From Pseudomonadota bacterium (GTDB lineage Bacteria > Pseudomonadota > Alphaproteobacteria > Rhodospirillales > 2-02-FULL-58-16), in contig JACZWD010000132.1 in assembly GCA_022572335.1 (NCBI GenBank), forward strand, positions 1-7,510: DNA of 7,510 nucleotides, given 5' to 3'. The position numbers and the translations under genes were made by a program. The first letter of the stretch is position 1, and each line of letters begins with the position of its first letter. The notes under the pieces are model-generated. The model saw nothing but the letters and a program-made list of their open reading frames with translations, had not been told where the DNA came from and searched no databases. Of the stretch, positions 1 to 7,382 are shown in pieces.

Positions 1-159
1 CAAGGCTTTCGGACGGCGTCGCGCACGCTTAGGGCCGAAAACCTTGGTAAGCCGGCTCGTCGGGTCATGATCAGCGCCCCTTGGTATTAGCTCCGCGCCC
101 GGCATCCCAAGCGGCAACACAGCCCGTTTCCGCGCGGGGGAGCGGTCCCGCATGCCACC
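1..159. other. Left-edge region upstream of hisZ, no confident gene
   Basis: No product can be recognised here. Two short open frames touch the left edge. One, on the - strand, would start with ATG at 68 behind a good AAGGGG ribosome-binding site and run out of the window. The other, on the + strand, would be a gene tail ending with TGA at 68-70. Both use codons such as TTA, CGA or GTA that the neighbouring genes avoid, so neither is convincing. A possible + strand promoter for hisZ is TTGGTA (44-49), a 16-base spacer and CATGAT (66-71), each box 4/6 to the sigma70 consensus. This is weak evidence. Confidence 0.25.
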
Positions 160-1356
160 ATGGATGAATTTCTGCCCATGAGCGATCTCGCCGACAAGGC
201 CCTGCTGCCCGCCGGAATGTGCGACGTGCTGCCCCCCGACGCCGCCTTCGAGGCGGATGTGGTGGAGGGCCTCATGGCGTCGTTCGCCGGCCACGGCTAT
301 GAGCGCGTGAAACCGCCCCTGATCGAGTTCGAGCAAAGCCTGCTCGCCGGCAGCGGCGCCGCCATGGCCGATCAGACCTTCCGCCTCATGGACCCGGTCT
401 CCCAGCGCATGATGGGGCTGCGCCCGGACATGACCCTGCAGGTGGCGCGCATCGCGGCCACGCGGCTCAAGAAAAGGCCGCGGCCCTTGCGCCTCGGCTA
501 CGCCGGCCAGGTCCTCAGGGTGCGGGGCTCGCAGCTCAGGCCCGAGCGCCAGTTCGGCCAGGTCGGCGCCGAGCTCATCGGCGCGTCGGCTCCCAACGCC
601 GACGCCGAGGTCATCCTGATCGCCGTCGAGGCGCTGAACGGGCTGGGCGTCGGCGAGATCACGGTGGACCTCGGCCTGCCCACCTTCGTTCCCGCCGTCT
701 GCGCCGCCCTCGGCCTGGACACCGAATCGGCGGCGCGCCTGCGCGCGGCGCTGGACCGCAAGGACGCCGCCGAAGTGGCCACCATGGGGGACCGGCTGGG
801 CGCCGACGCCGGGAAGACCCTGTCGGCCATGCTCGCCGCCGCCGGACCGGCCGAGGACACGCTGGAGGTCCTGAACCGCCTGCCGCTGCCCGAACCGGCG
901 ACCCGGGAACGGGCCACCCTGGCCGCGGTGGTCGAGTGCGTGCGGGCGGGGGCGCCGGACCTGAACCTGACCGTCGATCCGGTGGAAAACCGCGGCTTCG
1001 AGTATCATACGGGCGTCACCTTTACCGTGTTCGCGCCGAACCTGCGGGGCGAACTGGGCGGCGGCGGGCGCTATCTTGCCGATGGCGGTGACGGCGCGGG
1101 CGAACCCGCCACCGGGCTTACGCTGTTCATGGACACGGTGCTGCGCGCCCTGCCCAGGCCGGCGCCGCCGCGCCGCGTGTTGCTGCCCGTGGGCACGCCT
1201 GCCGACGACGGCCGCAAGCTGCGCGAAGAAGGCTGGGTCACCGTCGAGGCCATGGAGGCGGCCGCCGATGCGGCGGCGGAAGCCGAACGCATGGGCTGCG
1301 GTCATATGCTGGAGGACGGAAAACTGCGGGCCCTGGAACAAAAACGCGGGGGGTGA
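160..1356 (+). CDS. hisZ: ATP phosphoribosyltransferase regulatory subunit HisZ
   Basis: This 398-residue protein is a class II histidyl-tRNA-synthetase-like paralogue. HisZ does not charge tRNA; it forms a hetero-octamer with the short form of HisG and supplies allosteric control of the first step of histidine biosynthesis (ATP + PRPP to phosphoribosyl-ATP), in the cytosol. Visible signatures are LRPDMTLQVAR at residues 87-97, GQVLRVRG...GQVGAELIG at 116-141, GFEYHTGVTF at 279-288 and the glycine-rich GELGGGGRY at 297-305, the degenerate counterparts of the HisRS ATP and histidine site motifs. There is no anticodon-binding domain of normal HisRS length, and the C-terminus is short, which favours HisZ over HisS. 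Start: ATG 160 is used; ATG 178 is an alternative, and neither has a strong ribosome-binding site (GGGGGAG lies about 17 bases before 160). The stop is six bases before purA, so the two are probably one operon. The presence of HisZ predicts a short-form hisG elsewhere in the genome. Confidence 0.93.
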   Translation: MDEFLPMSDLADKALLPAGMCDVLPPDAAFEADVVEGLMASFAGHGYERVKPPLIEFEQSLLAGSGAAMADQTFRLMDPVSQRMMGLRPDMTLQVARIAATRLKKRPRPLRLGYAGQVLRVRGSQLRPERQFGQVGAELIGASAPNADAEVILIAVEALNGLGVGEITVDLGLPTFVPAVCAALGLDTESAARLRAALDRKDAAEVATMGDRLGADAGKTLSAMLAAAGPAEDTLEVLNRLPLPEPATRERATLAAVVECVRAGAPDLNLTVDPVENRGFEYHTGVTFTVFAPNLRGELGGGGRYLADGGDGAGEPATGLTLFMDTVLRALPRPAPPRRVLLPVGTPADDGRKLREEGWVTVEAMEAAADAAAEAERMGCGHMLEDGKLRALEQKRGG

Positions 1357-1362
1357 AGCGCA

Positions 1363-2655
<1,293 letters not shown>

Positions 2656-2714
2656 CGGAACAGCCCGCTATCCCAGGGGTCCCCGTGGTCCGCCGCCGTT
2701 CCGCGCGCCGGAGG
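2656..2714. terminator. Possible bidirectional terminator between convergent purA and rpoH
   Basis: The 59 bases between the two convergent stop codons hold a GC-rich hairpin around 2673-2688: CCA, GGGG, a one-base turn, CCCC, a bulged G, then TGG. It is flanked by an outer inverted repeat CGGAAC (2656-2661) and GTTCCG (2698-2703). Neither strand has a U-tract after the stem, so this is not a classic intrinsic terminator. Its location between facing genes makes a role in ending or stabilising both messages reasonable, but this is inference. Confidence 0.35.
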
Positions 2715-3599
2715 TCAGCTTGCGATGCGCTGCTCTATGAGCGCGTTTTTCACGGATTTCTGGAGCTTCTGGAAAGCCCGCACCTCGATCTGGCGCACCC
2801 TCTCGCGCGAGATGCCATAGTGCCGGCTGAGGTCCTGGAGCGTCGCCGGGGTGTCTTTCAGCCGCCGTTCGACCAGGATGTGGCGTTCGCGCTCGGACAG
2901 CACCTTCATGGCGCGGCCCAACAGCTTGCGCCGGCCGCCCAACTCCTGGCTCTCGGCCAGGTCCGTCTCCTGGTCCTGGGTCTCGTCGACGAGCCAGTCC
3001 TGCCACTCGCCCTCGCCGTCCCCGCGCATGGGCGCGTTCAGGGAATGCCAGGGGTAGGCCAGGCGGCGGTTCATGGTGATGACGTCGGTTTCGGAGACGC
3101 CGAGGCGGTCGGCGATCCGGGTCACGTGCTCGGGCAGCAGGTCGCCCTCCTCGAGGGCCTGCATCTGGCCCTTGAGCTTGCGCAGGTTGAAAAACAACTT
3201 CTTCTGCGCCGCCGTCGTCCCCATCTTCACCAGCGACCACGAGTGCAGGATATATTCCTGGATGGCGGCGCGGATCCACCACATGGCGTAGGTGGCCAGG
3301 CGGAAACCGCGGTCCGGATCGAAGCGCCGGATCGCCTGCATCATGCCCACGTTGCCTTCCGAAATGAGCTCCCCCAGCGGCAGGCCGTATCCCCGGTAGC
3401 CCATGGCGATCTTGGCCACCAGGCGCAGGTGGCTGTTGACCAGCTTGTCGGCCGCCTCGGTGTCTTTGTGCTCGCTCCAACGCCGGGCCAATCGGGACTC
3501 CTCGTCGGCGCGCAGCATGGGGAACGCGCGGATCCTTTGCAGGTACCGGGACAGGTTCCCCTCGGGCGAAATCTCGATATCGAGCGAAAGGGACGCCAT
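2715..3599 (-). CDS. rpoH: RNA polymerase heat-shock sigma factor RpoH (sigma32)
   Basis: RpoH directs RNA polymerase to heat-shock promoters for chaperones and proteases. With the start at 3599 the protein has 294 residues, the usual family length. Region 1.2/2.1 starts near residue 15 (NLSRYLQRIRAFPML), region 2.2 includes LISEGNVGMMQAI, and region 2.3/2.4 carries RLATYAMWWIRAAIQEYIL at 100-118. The diagnostic RpoH box QKKLFFNLR is at 132-140, which separates it from RpoD and other group 2 sigmas. Region 4.2 has the helix-turn-helix LQDLSRHYGISRERVRQIE at 254-272. The frame extends upstream to a start at 3632, but that would add 11 residues not expected for the family, and GAGGAG precedes the 3599 ATG. 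Alphaproteobacteria often carry two rpoH paralogues; I cannot tell which this is. It lies downstream of rluD on the same strand, 128 bases away, so it probably has its own promoter. Confidence 0.96.
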   Translation of the reverse strand: MASLSLDIEISPEGNLSRYLQRIRAFPMLRADEESRLARRWSEHKDTEAADKLVNSHLRLVAKIAMGYRGYGLPLGELISEGNVGMMQAIRRFDPDRGFRLATYAMWWIRAAIQEYILHSWSLVKMGTTAAQKKLFFNLRKLKGQMQALEEGDLLPEHVTRIADRLGVSETDVITMNRRLAYPWHSLNAPMRGDGEGEWQDWLVDETQDQETDLAESQELGGRRKLLGRAMKVLSERERHILVERRLKDTPATLQDLSRHYGISRERVRQIEVRAFQKLQKSVKNALIEQRIAS

Positions 3600-3610
3600 G
3601 CCGTGCTCTT

Positions 3611-3616
3611 CTCCTC
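3611..3616 (-). promoter_or_regulatory. Ribosome-binding site that sets the rpoH start
   Basis: On the - strand GAGGAG stands 11 bases before the ATG at 3599 and lies downstream of the alternative start at 3632. It supports the shorter RpoH. The spacing is somewhat long, so folding of the leader could affect translation. Confidence 0.5.
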
Positions 3617-3727
3617 GGTGCCAAGCACCCAAGGCCCGCCAGCATCGTGTTGCGCCAGCGATGACGTCGGGCCCGGGTTAAGGACGCCCATGATACCTTA
3701 CCAAATTGGTCATGTATAGAAAAAAAA
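3617..3727 (-). promoter_or_regulatory. AT-rich rpoH leader and probable promoter region
   Basis: Between the rluD stop and rpoH the DNA is strikingly AT-rich at 3690-3727 compared with the GC-rich genes on either side. On the - strand it shows a run of eight T, then TATACA (3713-3718, 4-5/6 to a -10 box), a short inverted repeat ACCAA/TTGGT around 3700-3710, and TATCAT (3690-3695). No good -35 element or CTTGAA-type sigma32 box was found at the right spacing. A promoter is likely from position and composition, but the exact boxes are not settled. The T-run directly after the rluD stop is not preceded by a strong hairpin. Confidence 0.35.
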
Positions 3728-4717
3728 CTAAAGCGCCTCTAATAAACCTACGAGCTCATTGATATCAGGCGGTATTTCACTCCTGAACCGGAGCCACTTT
3801 CCGCTCCCCGGATGGCGGAACCCGAGCAGGCAGGCGTGCAGCGCCTGGCGGTCGAAGGCCGCCACGGCCCGCCGCGCCGCCTCCGGGGCGTCCCTGAGAC
3901 GCCTCCTTGCGTCACGGCCATACAGCGGGTCGCCGACGATGGAATGGCCCAGGCCGGCCATATGGACGCGAATCTGATGGGTGCGTCCGGTGGTCAGCCG
4001 GCACTGGACCAGGCTGGCCCGGGTTCCGACGACCCTGAGCACGCGATAGCGGGTCAGGGCCGGCTTGCCGCCGCGCGCCACCACCGCCATCTTCTTGCGG
4101 TTCCGGGCGCTGCGCCCGATGTTGCCGGCGATCTCGCCCAGCCGCGGGGCGGGCACCCCCCACACCACGGCCTGGTAGACGCGCGCGACGCTGTGTTCGC
4201 CGATCTGGGCGGCCAGATGACGGTGGGCGGCGTCGTTCTTGGCCGACACCATGAGGCCGCTGGTATCCTTGTCCAGGCGGTGCACGATGCCGGGCCGGGT
4301 GACCCCTCCGATGCCCGACAGGCTGTCGCCGCAATGGGCGAGCAGGGCGTTGACCAGGGTGCCGTCGGGATGGCCCGGCGCCGGGTGGACCACCAGGCCC
4401 GCCGGTTTGTCGATGACGATCACGTCGTCGTCCTCGTAAACCACGTCCAGGGCCAGGGCCTGGGGCCGGGGCGTGGCGGGCCGCGGCGCGGGCACGGTGA
4501 GGGCGAAACTCTCGCCCGCCCGGACCCGGTGGGCGGGGTCGCGCACCGGCCCCGCACCGTCCGTGGCGCGCACCACCAGGCCGGCCAGGATCAGCGCCTT
4601 GAGCCGCGTGCGCGAGAGCGCCGGCACGGCGTCCGCCAGCAGCTTGTCCAGCCGCGTCCCGGCCTTGTGCTCGGGGACCGGAACGGTATATGAGGTTGCG
4701 GGGACCGGATCCTCCAT
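3728..4717 (-). CDS. rluD: 23S rRNA pseudouridine synthase, RluD/RluA family
   Basis: Enzymes of this family isomerise uridines in 23S rRNA to pseudouridine during large-subunit assembly; RluD modifies the helix 69 stem-loop. From ATG 4717 the protein has 329 residues. An S4-type RNA-binding domain spans roughly residues 20-66 (GTRLDKLLADAVPALSRTRL), followed by the catalytic domain. The signature HRLDKDTSGL begins at residue 146, with catalytic Asp at 149. YEDDDVIVIDKPAGLVVHP precedes it and GRTHQIRVHMAGLGHSIVGD follows; both are hallmark blocks. The S4 domain favours RluD or RluC over RluA; assignment to RluD is by recalled similarity and gene order. Starts at ATG 4741 and TTG 4753 are also in frame but would overlap the divergent gene at 4740, and none of the three has a clear ribosome-binding site. 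rpoH follows downstream on the same strand. Confidence 0.9.
   Translation of the reverse strand: MEDPVPATSYTVPVPEHKAGTRLDKLLADAVPALSRTRLKALILAGLVVRATDGAGPVRDPAHRVRAGESFALTVPAPRPATPRPQALALDVVYEDDDVIVIDKPAGLVVHPAPGHPDGTLVNALLAHCGDSLSGIGGVTRPGIVHRLDKDTSGLMVSAKNDAAHRHLAAQIGEHSVARVYQAVVWGVPAPRLGEIAGNIGRSARNRKKMAVVARGGKPALTRYRVLRVVGTRASLVQCRLTTGRTHQIRVHMAGLGHSIVGDPLYGRDARRRLRDAPEAARRAVAAFDRQALHACLLGFRHPGSGKWLRFRSEIPPDINELVGLLEAL
4665..4692 (+). promoter_or_regulatory. Weak candidate promoter for the 4740 gene
   Basis: TTGTGC (4665-4670), a 16-base spacer and TATATG (4687-4692) could form a sigma70-like promoter on the + strand, placing a transcript start near 4700, about 40 bases before the ATG at 4740. 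The boxes lie within the 5' coding part of rluD, so the two divergent genes would have interleaved control DNA. The match is modest and unproven. Confidence 0.25.
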
Positions 4718-4739
4718 CGCCAGAGACTGAAACGAAACC

Positions 4740-5087
4740 ATGCACGTACTCAAGGGCCTCGTTATCGGGTTGGGACTCCTGATCGCCGCCGGGATGGCGC
4801 TGTTCGCCTACGGCCTGTACCAGAAGATCGCCGATCCCGAGTTTACCTTTTTCCCCGCCGAGACCGGGGACGCGCCCCCGGTTGCCGCCGTGCCCCCGGT
4901 TCCCGCCGCGCCCGGGGCCTTCGGCACCATCGCCGTTCCCCTGCCCGAGGGCTGCATCCTTGCCCGGGTCATCCCCGAGGGCGACCGGCTCTACCTGCGC
5001 ATCGGCCCCACCGGGCGGTGCGAGCGCGTCGTCGTCGTCGACGTCGCCACCGGGGCGGTGCTCGGCACCATCACGGTGGGCCCGTGA
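4740..5087 (+). CDS. Small single-pass membrane protein of unknown function (DUF6476-like)
   Basis: This 115-residue protein has one N-terminal hydrophobic segment at about residues 5-27 (LKGLVIGLGLLIAAGMALFA and onward), with one Lys before it. A proline/alanine-rich linker follows at about 42-60, then a compact domain of about 55 residues rich in beta-forming residues (TIAVPLPEGCILARV, then RLYLRIG, RVVVVDVATGAVLGTI). The segment is more likely a signal-anchor than a cleaved signal peptide, because no good cleavage site follows; the C-terminal domain would then be periplasmic. Small alphaproteobacterial proteins of this shape beside rluD are, as I recall, classed as DUF6476; this assignment needs a profile search. 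No catalytic residues are visible. The stop codon overlaps the GTG of the next gene by four bases, so the two are almost certainly co-translated. The start at 4740 has no obvious ribosome-binding site. Confidence 0.75.
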   Translation: MHVLKGLVIGLGLLIAAGMALFAYGLYQKIADPEFTFFPAETGDAPPVAAVPPVPAAPGAFGTIAVPLPEGCILARVIPEGDRLYLRIGPTGRCERVVVVDVATGAVLGTITVGP

Positions 5088-5512
5088 TCTTTCTGCCCCG
5101 CGCCGTGGCCGGGCACATCGCCGACGCCGCCGAGGCCGCCTACCCGGACGAGTGCTGCGGCCTTTTGGTCGGCCGCGCCGAAGCCTCGGGAGACCGCCTC
5201 GTCACCCGTGTCGCGGCCAGTCCCAACGTGGCCAAGAAGAACCATCGCAAAAACTTCGCGGTGGACGACAAGGTGCACTTCAATCTCATGCGCGAACTCC
5301 GAAACGGACCCGAATCCATCGTCGGCCACTACCATTCCCACCCCGACCACGGGGCGGCGCCGTCCGAGCGCGACCGCCGGTCGGTCTTCTATCCCGACCA
5401 CGTCTGGGTCATCGTCGCCGTCGACGGAGGCCGCGCCGGCGACATGACGGCCCATCTCTTCGACGCCGGCCGCGGCCGGTTCCGGGAAATCCCGTTGCGG
5501 GTTACCGGCTGA
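5084..5512 (+). CDS. JAMM/MPN+ metalloprotease-like protein (M67 family)
   Basis: This 142-residue protein carries the full zinc-protease JAMM signature: Glu23 (in DECCGLLVG), His84 and His86 (HYHSHP), Ser94 and Asp97 (SERD), i.e. E, then H-x-H, seven residues, S-x-x-D. Prokaryotic members of this Mov34/MPN/PAD-1 group remove ubiquitin-like or sulfur-carrier tails; Mec of Mycobacterium, for example, releases cysteine from CysO. The substrate here is inferred only, and no ThiS/MoaD-type partner is in the window. No signal peptide is present, so it should be cytosolic. The start is the GTG at 5084, forming GTGA with the upstream stop; it gives MIFLPRAVAGHIADAA, a normal family N-terminus. The reading frame is open further upstream, but that stretch is an arginine-rich shadow of the previous gene. 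A 42-base gap separates it from the threonine aldolase gene. Confidence 0.88.
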   Translation: MIFLPRAVAGHIADAAEAAYPDECCGLLVGRAEASGDRLVTRVAASPNVAKKNHRKNFAVDDKVHFNLMRELRNGPESIVGHYHSHPDHGAAPSERDRRSVFYPDHVWVIVAVDGGRAGDMTAHLFDAGRGRFREIPLRVTG

Positions 5513-5554
5513 CGGCCCTATCCTCGGCGCCCCAAAAGGCGGGAAGGATCCTCC

Positions 5555-6607
5555 ATGAACTTCTGCAGCGACAACACCACCGGCGCCGCGCCGGAGATCC
5601 TGGCGGCCCTCGCCGCCGCCAACGACGGCGCCGCCATGCCCTACGGCAACGACGATTTCACCCGCCGGGTCGAGGCCAGGATCGCCGAGGTCTTCGAGAC
5701 CGAGGCCGACGTCTTCCTGGTGGCCACGGGCACGGCCGCCAACGCGCTCAGTCTCTCGGTCATGACGCCGCCCTTCGGCGCCGTCTACTGCCACGCCCGG
5801 TCCCATATCCAGTGCAACGAGTGCGGCGCGCCCGAGTTCTACAGCGGCGGCGCCAAGCTGGTCCCGTTGCCCGGCGACGACGGCAGGATCGCCGCCGGTG
5901 ATCTGCTGGCCGCCCTGGCCGCCCACGACCCCGGGGTGCATCACGTCCAGCCCGCCGCGGTCAGCCTGTCCCAGTCCACCGAGGCCGGCACCGTCTACGC
6001 CGTCGACGCGGTGCGCGCCATCGCCGACGTCGCCCATGACCACGGCCTGAAGGTGCACATGGACGGGGCGCGCTTCGCCAACGCCCTGGTCGCGCTCGGA
6101 TGTTCGCCGGCCGACGCCACGTGGCGGGCCGGCGTCGACGCCCTCTGCCTGGGGGCGACCAAGAACGGCGCCTTCGCCGCCGAGGCGGTGGTCCTGTTCG
6201 ACCGCGCCCTGGCCGAAACGTTTGCCTACCGGCGCAAGCGGGGCGGCCACCTGCTGTCCAAGGGACGCTTCCTCGCCGTCCAGTTCGAGGCCTATTTCGC
6301 CGGCGGGCTGTGGCTGAAGAACGCCGCCCACGCCAACGCCATGGCAGCGCGCCTGGCCGACGGCCTGGACGGCGTGCCGGGGGCGGCGCTGTACCATCCG
6401 GTCGAGGCCAACGAGGTCTTCGTCTCCCTGCCCGAGCCGGTGATCGCCGGCCTGCTCGACGACGGATTCCAGTTCTACCGCTGGCAGAGGGAAGGCGCGA
6501 CCCTCGTGAGACTGGTCGCCGCGTTCAACACCCGCGCCGAAGACGTCGACGCCTTCGCCGCCGCCGCCCGCCGCCACGCCGAGGCGGCGGCCCGGCAAGG
6601 CACTTGA
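5555..6607 (+). CDS. ltaE: Low-specificity L-threonine aldolase (PLP-dependent)
   Basis: The enzyme cleaves L-threonine and L-allo-threonine to glycine and acetaldehyde, using pyridoxal phosphate in the cytosol. The 350-residue length fits the beta-eliminating lyase / threonine aldolase family (fold type I). Visible landmarks are FCSDNTTGAAPEIL at the N-terminus, YGNDDFTRRVE at 30-40, ATGTAANALSL at 57-67 (phosphate-binding turn), HIQCNECGAPEF from His84, which stacks on the cofactor, HMDGARFANAL with Asp170 pairing to the PLP nitrogen, and LGATKNGAFAAEAV with the Schiff-base Lys203. A good ribosome-binding site (GGAAGG) precedes the ATG. It is the third gene of the group that starts at 4740, after a 42-base gap, and a tRNA gene follows 41 bases after its stop. 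The fine specificity (L versus L-allo) cannot be read from sequence alone; the gene symbol is by family. Confidence 0.93.
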   Translation: MNFCSDNTTGAAPEILAALAAANDGAAMPYGNDDFTRRVEARIAEVFETEADVFLVATGTAANALSLSVMTPPFGAVYCHARSHIQCNECGAPEFYSGGAKLVPLPGDDGRIAAGDLLAALAAHDPGVHHVQPAAVSLSQSTEAGTVYAVDAVRAIADVAHDHGLKVHMDGARFANALVALGCSPADATWRAGVDALCLGATKNGAFAAEAVVLFDRALAETFAYRRKRGGHLLSKGRFLAVQFEAYFAGGLWLKNAAHANAMAARLADGLDGVPGAALYHPVEANEVFVSLPEPVIAGLLDDGFQFYRWQREGATLVRLVAAFNTRAEDVDAFAAAARRHAEAAARQGT

Positions 6608-6631
6608 TCGGCAACGGCGAATCCCTGTAAA
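6604..6631 (+). promoter_or_regulatory. Probable tRNA-Glu promoter
   Basis: TTGATC (6604-6609, overlapping the aldolase stop codon), a 16-base spacer and TGTAAA (6626-6631) form a sigma70-like promoter with 4/6 matches in each box. The transcript would start near 6638, about 11 bases before the mature tRNA. The stretch after the -10 is G-rich (GGAAGGGGC), as in stringently controlled stable-RNA promoters. This is inference from position and sequence. Confidence 0.45.
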
Positions 6632-6648
6632 GGAAGGGGCTTCGCCGG

Positions 6649-6724
6649 GTCCCCATCGTCTAGTGGCCCAGGACATCGGCCTCTCACGCCGAAAACGGGG
6701 GTTCGAGTCCCCCTGGGGACGCCA
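6649..6724 (+). tRNA. tRNA-Glu (anticodon CUC)
   Basis: A complete 76-base cloverleaf is present. The acceptor arms GTCCCCA (6649-6655) and TGGGGAC (6714-6720) pair over seven bases, the discriminator is G, and CCA is encoded at 6722-6724. The anticodon stem TCGGC/GCCGA encloses loop CTCTCAC, with anticodon CTC at 6683-6685, reading GAG codons. The T-arm GGGGG/CCCCC with loop TTCGAGT is canonical. The sequence closely resembles the E. coli tRNA-Glu except for the anticodon first base (C rather than U) and the anticodon stem. In a GC-rich genome where GAG is common, a dedicated CUC isoacceptor is expected beside a UUC gene elsewhere. The gene marks the boundary between core genes and the mobile-element-associated right end. 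Confidence 0.97.
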
Positions 6725-6737
6725 ATCTTTCAATGAC

Positions 6738-6917
6738 TTAGAATCTCGGCGCCTTGGCTTCCCCAACTTTTCCCCAATAAGCGGCGCTCAACAGCGTGCG
6801 GATTCGCTGCCTGTTCTCATCCTGTGTGCATCGTGTGCGCACCGGGATCGCGACGTGGGCCGGCGTGGTATCGAGCTTCCTTGGAAGCCCTTCGGTTACG
6901 TGGTCTACATGGCCCAT
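6738..6917 (-). CDS. Short ORF of 59 codons ending beside the tRNA, possibly a gene remnant
   Basis: On the - strand an ATG at 6917 opens a 59-codon frame that ends with TAA at 6738-6740, 13 bases from the tRNA 3' end. The predicted peptide begins MGHVDHVTEGLPRKLD, has a charged middle (TQDENRQRIRTLL) and ends WGKVGEAKAPRF. I do not recognise it. Its placement, with the stop just outside a tRNA gene and reading toward it, is where tRNA-targeted integrases often end, so it could be the decayed 3' end of such a gene. No integrase catalytic motif is visible, and no ribosome-binding site was identified. A chance ORF is equally possible. Confidence 0.22.
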   Translation of the reverse strand: MGHVDHVTEGLPRKLDTTPAHVAIPVRTRCTQDENRQRIRTLLSAAYWGKVGEAKAPRF

Positions 6918-7080
6918 GGCTCCGGCGCGGGCAAAAGATCATGTCATAAGCGTGGCCTGCAATGGCGCGGGGCACGCCCGCCCAGCAAGCGCGGCGTCCC
7001 GCCGGGATCGGCGTCCCAGGCATGCGCAAACTGGGCTGCGGCCGGGGCAGCATCGACAAGCGCTTGGCACGCTCGGGCCA

Positions 7081-7137
7081 GGGGGGGGGTGTCCCCCCAA
7101 GGCCGATTGGGGCCCCTCCGGTGCGGATGGGGACCCC
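7081..7137. repeat. Cluster of G-run/C-run palindromes
   Basis: Three G-run/C-run inverted repeats sit within 57 bases. The first is G9 followed by TGT and C6 (six-base stem at 7084-7089/7093-7098, three-base loop), the second GGGGCCCC at 7109-7116, and the third GGGG-A-CCCC at 7129-7137. They are separated by unrelated GC-rich sequence. Such a cluster could form stable hairpins on either strand and might be a family of extragenic palindromes, but only genome-wide copies would show that. Confidence 0.55.
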
Positions 7138-7288
7138 GCCATGGCTCCCGTGCACCCCTAATTGCGGGACTCCATCTCGGGGAGGACCCGGAAAAATTCA
7201 AAACCTCTACTCCCGAGCCTTATGCGGTCCGCAGGAGGGTGGCGATGTTGGCTTCGCCTGTTGGTGGGCCGGCACGGGAATAGCCTTG

Positions 7289-7318
7289 GTGCGGGTGGAT
7301 TGTGACGCCAATCCGCAC
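7289..7318. repeat. Imperfect hairpin A upstream of the IS110 transposase
   Basis: GTGCG (7289-7293) pairs with CGCAC (7314-7318), and GATTG (7298-7302) pairs with CAATC (7309-7313). This leaves a four-base bulge GGTG on one side only and a six-base loop TGACGC. Ten paired positions in 30 bases are unlikely by chance, and the one-sided bulge resembles a folded RNA more than a protein-binding palindrome. Confidence 0.6.
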
Positions 7319-7321
7319 AGA

Positions 7322-7362
7322 CTTCGGTATCCGCTTTATGCCTGTATTCGGACATGCCGAAG
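7322..7362. repeat. Imperfect hairpin B with internal loop
   Basis: CTTCGG (7322-7327) pairs with CCGAAG (7357-7362); an internal loop (TA against CATG) follows, then TCCG (7330-7333) pairs with CGGA (7349-7352), closing a 15-base loop. It lies three bases after hairpin A. Stem, internal loop, stem and large loop is the architecture expected for a structured RNA segment. Confidence 0.6.
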
Positions 7363-7382
7363 CCAGGTTCACTGTGTCCGCA

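Larger units (their letters stand above)
6725..7288. other. Non-coding patch between tRNA-Glu and IS110 end
   Basis: No convincing host gene is seen in this stretch. Frames that stay open here show no family motifs and lack the codon bias of the upstream genes. It contains the direct repeat TTCCCCAA at 6759-6766 and 6770-6777, a repeated CGGCGTCCC at 6992-7000 and 7009-7017, the G/C-run palindromes at 7081-7137, and the small palindrome TGCGG-T-CCGCA at 7223-7233. No terminator hairpin with a T-run follows the tRNA. Composition looks less GC-rich by eye than the gene block, compatible with acquired or decayed DNA. Confidence 0.5.

Noticed and set aside
3600..3632. Longer RpoH start at 3632
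   Set aside because: It would place the GAGGAG ribosome-binding site inside the coding sequence and add residues not expected for the family.
3720..3750. Intrinsic terminator after rluD, suggested by eight T on the - strand
   Set aside because: Only a five-base CGCCT/AGGCG pairing with a very long loop precedes the T-run; no stable stem is present.
5018..5083. N-terminal extension of the JAMM gene upstream of GTG 5084
   Set aside because: The added 22 residues are mostly Arg and His, read out of frame inside the membrane-protein gene; the GTG with GTGA overlap gives a normal family start.
4991..6766. A 591-codon open frame on the - strand running across the JAMM gene, threonine aldolase and tRNA
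   Set aside because: It is antisense to well-supported genes and the tRNA, has the Gly/Val/Asp/Arg-rich composition typical of GC-rich antisense frames, and shows no domain.
7128..7142. TGGGGAC followed by GCCA resembling the tRNA 3' end, as a possible second attachment site
   Set aside because: The match is seven bases plus a gapped four in very G/C-run-rich DNA, which is too short to claim an att duplication.
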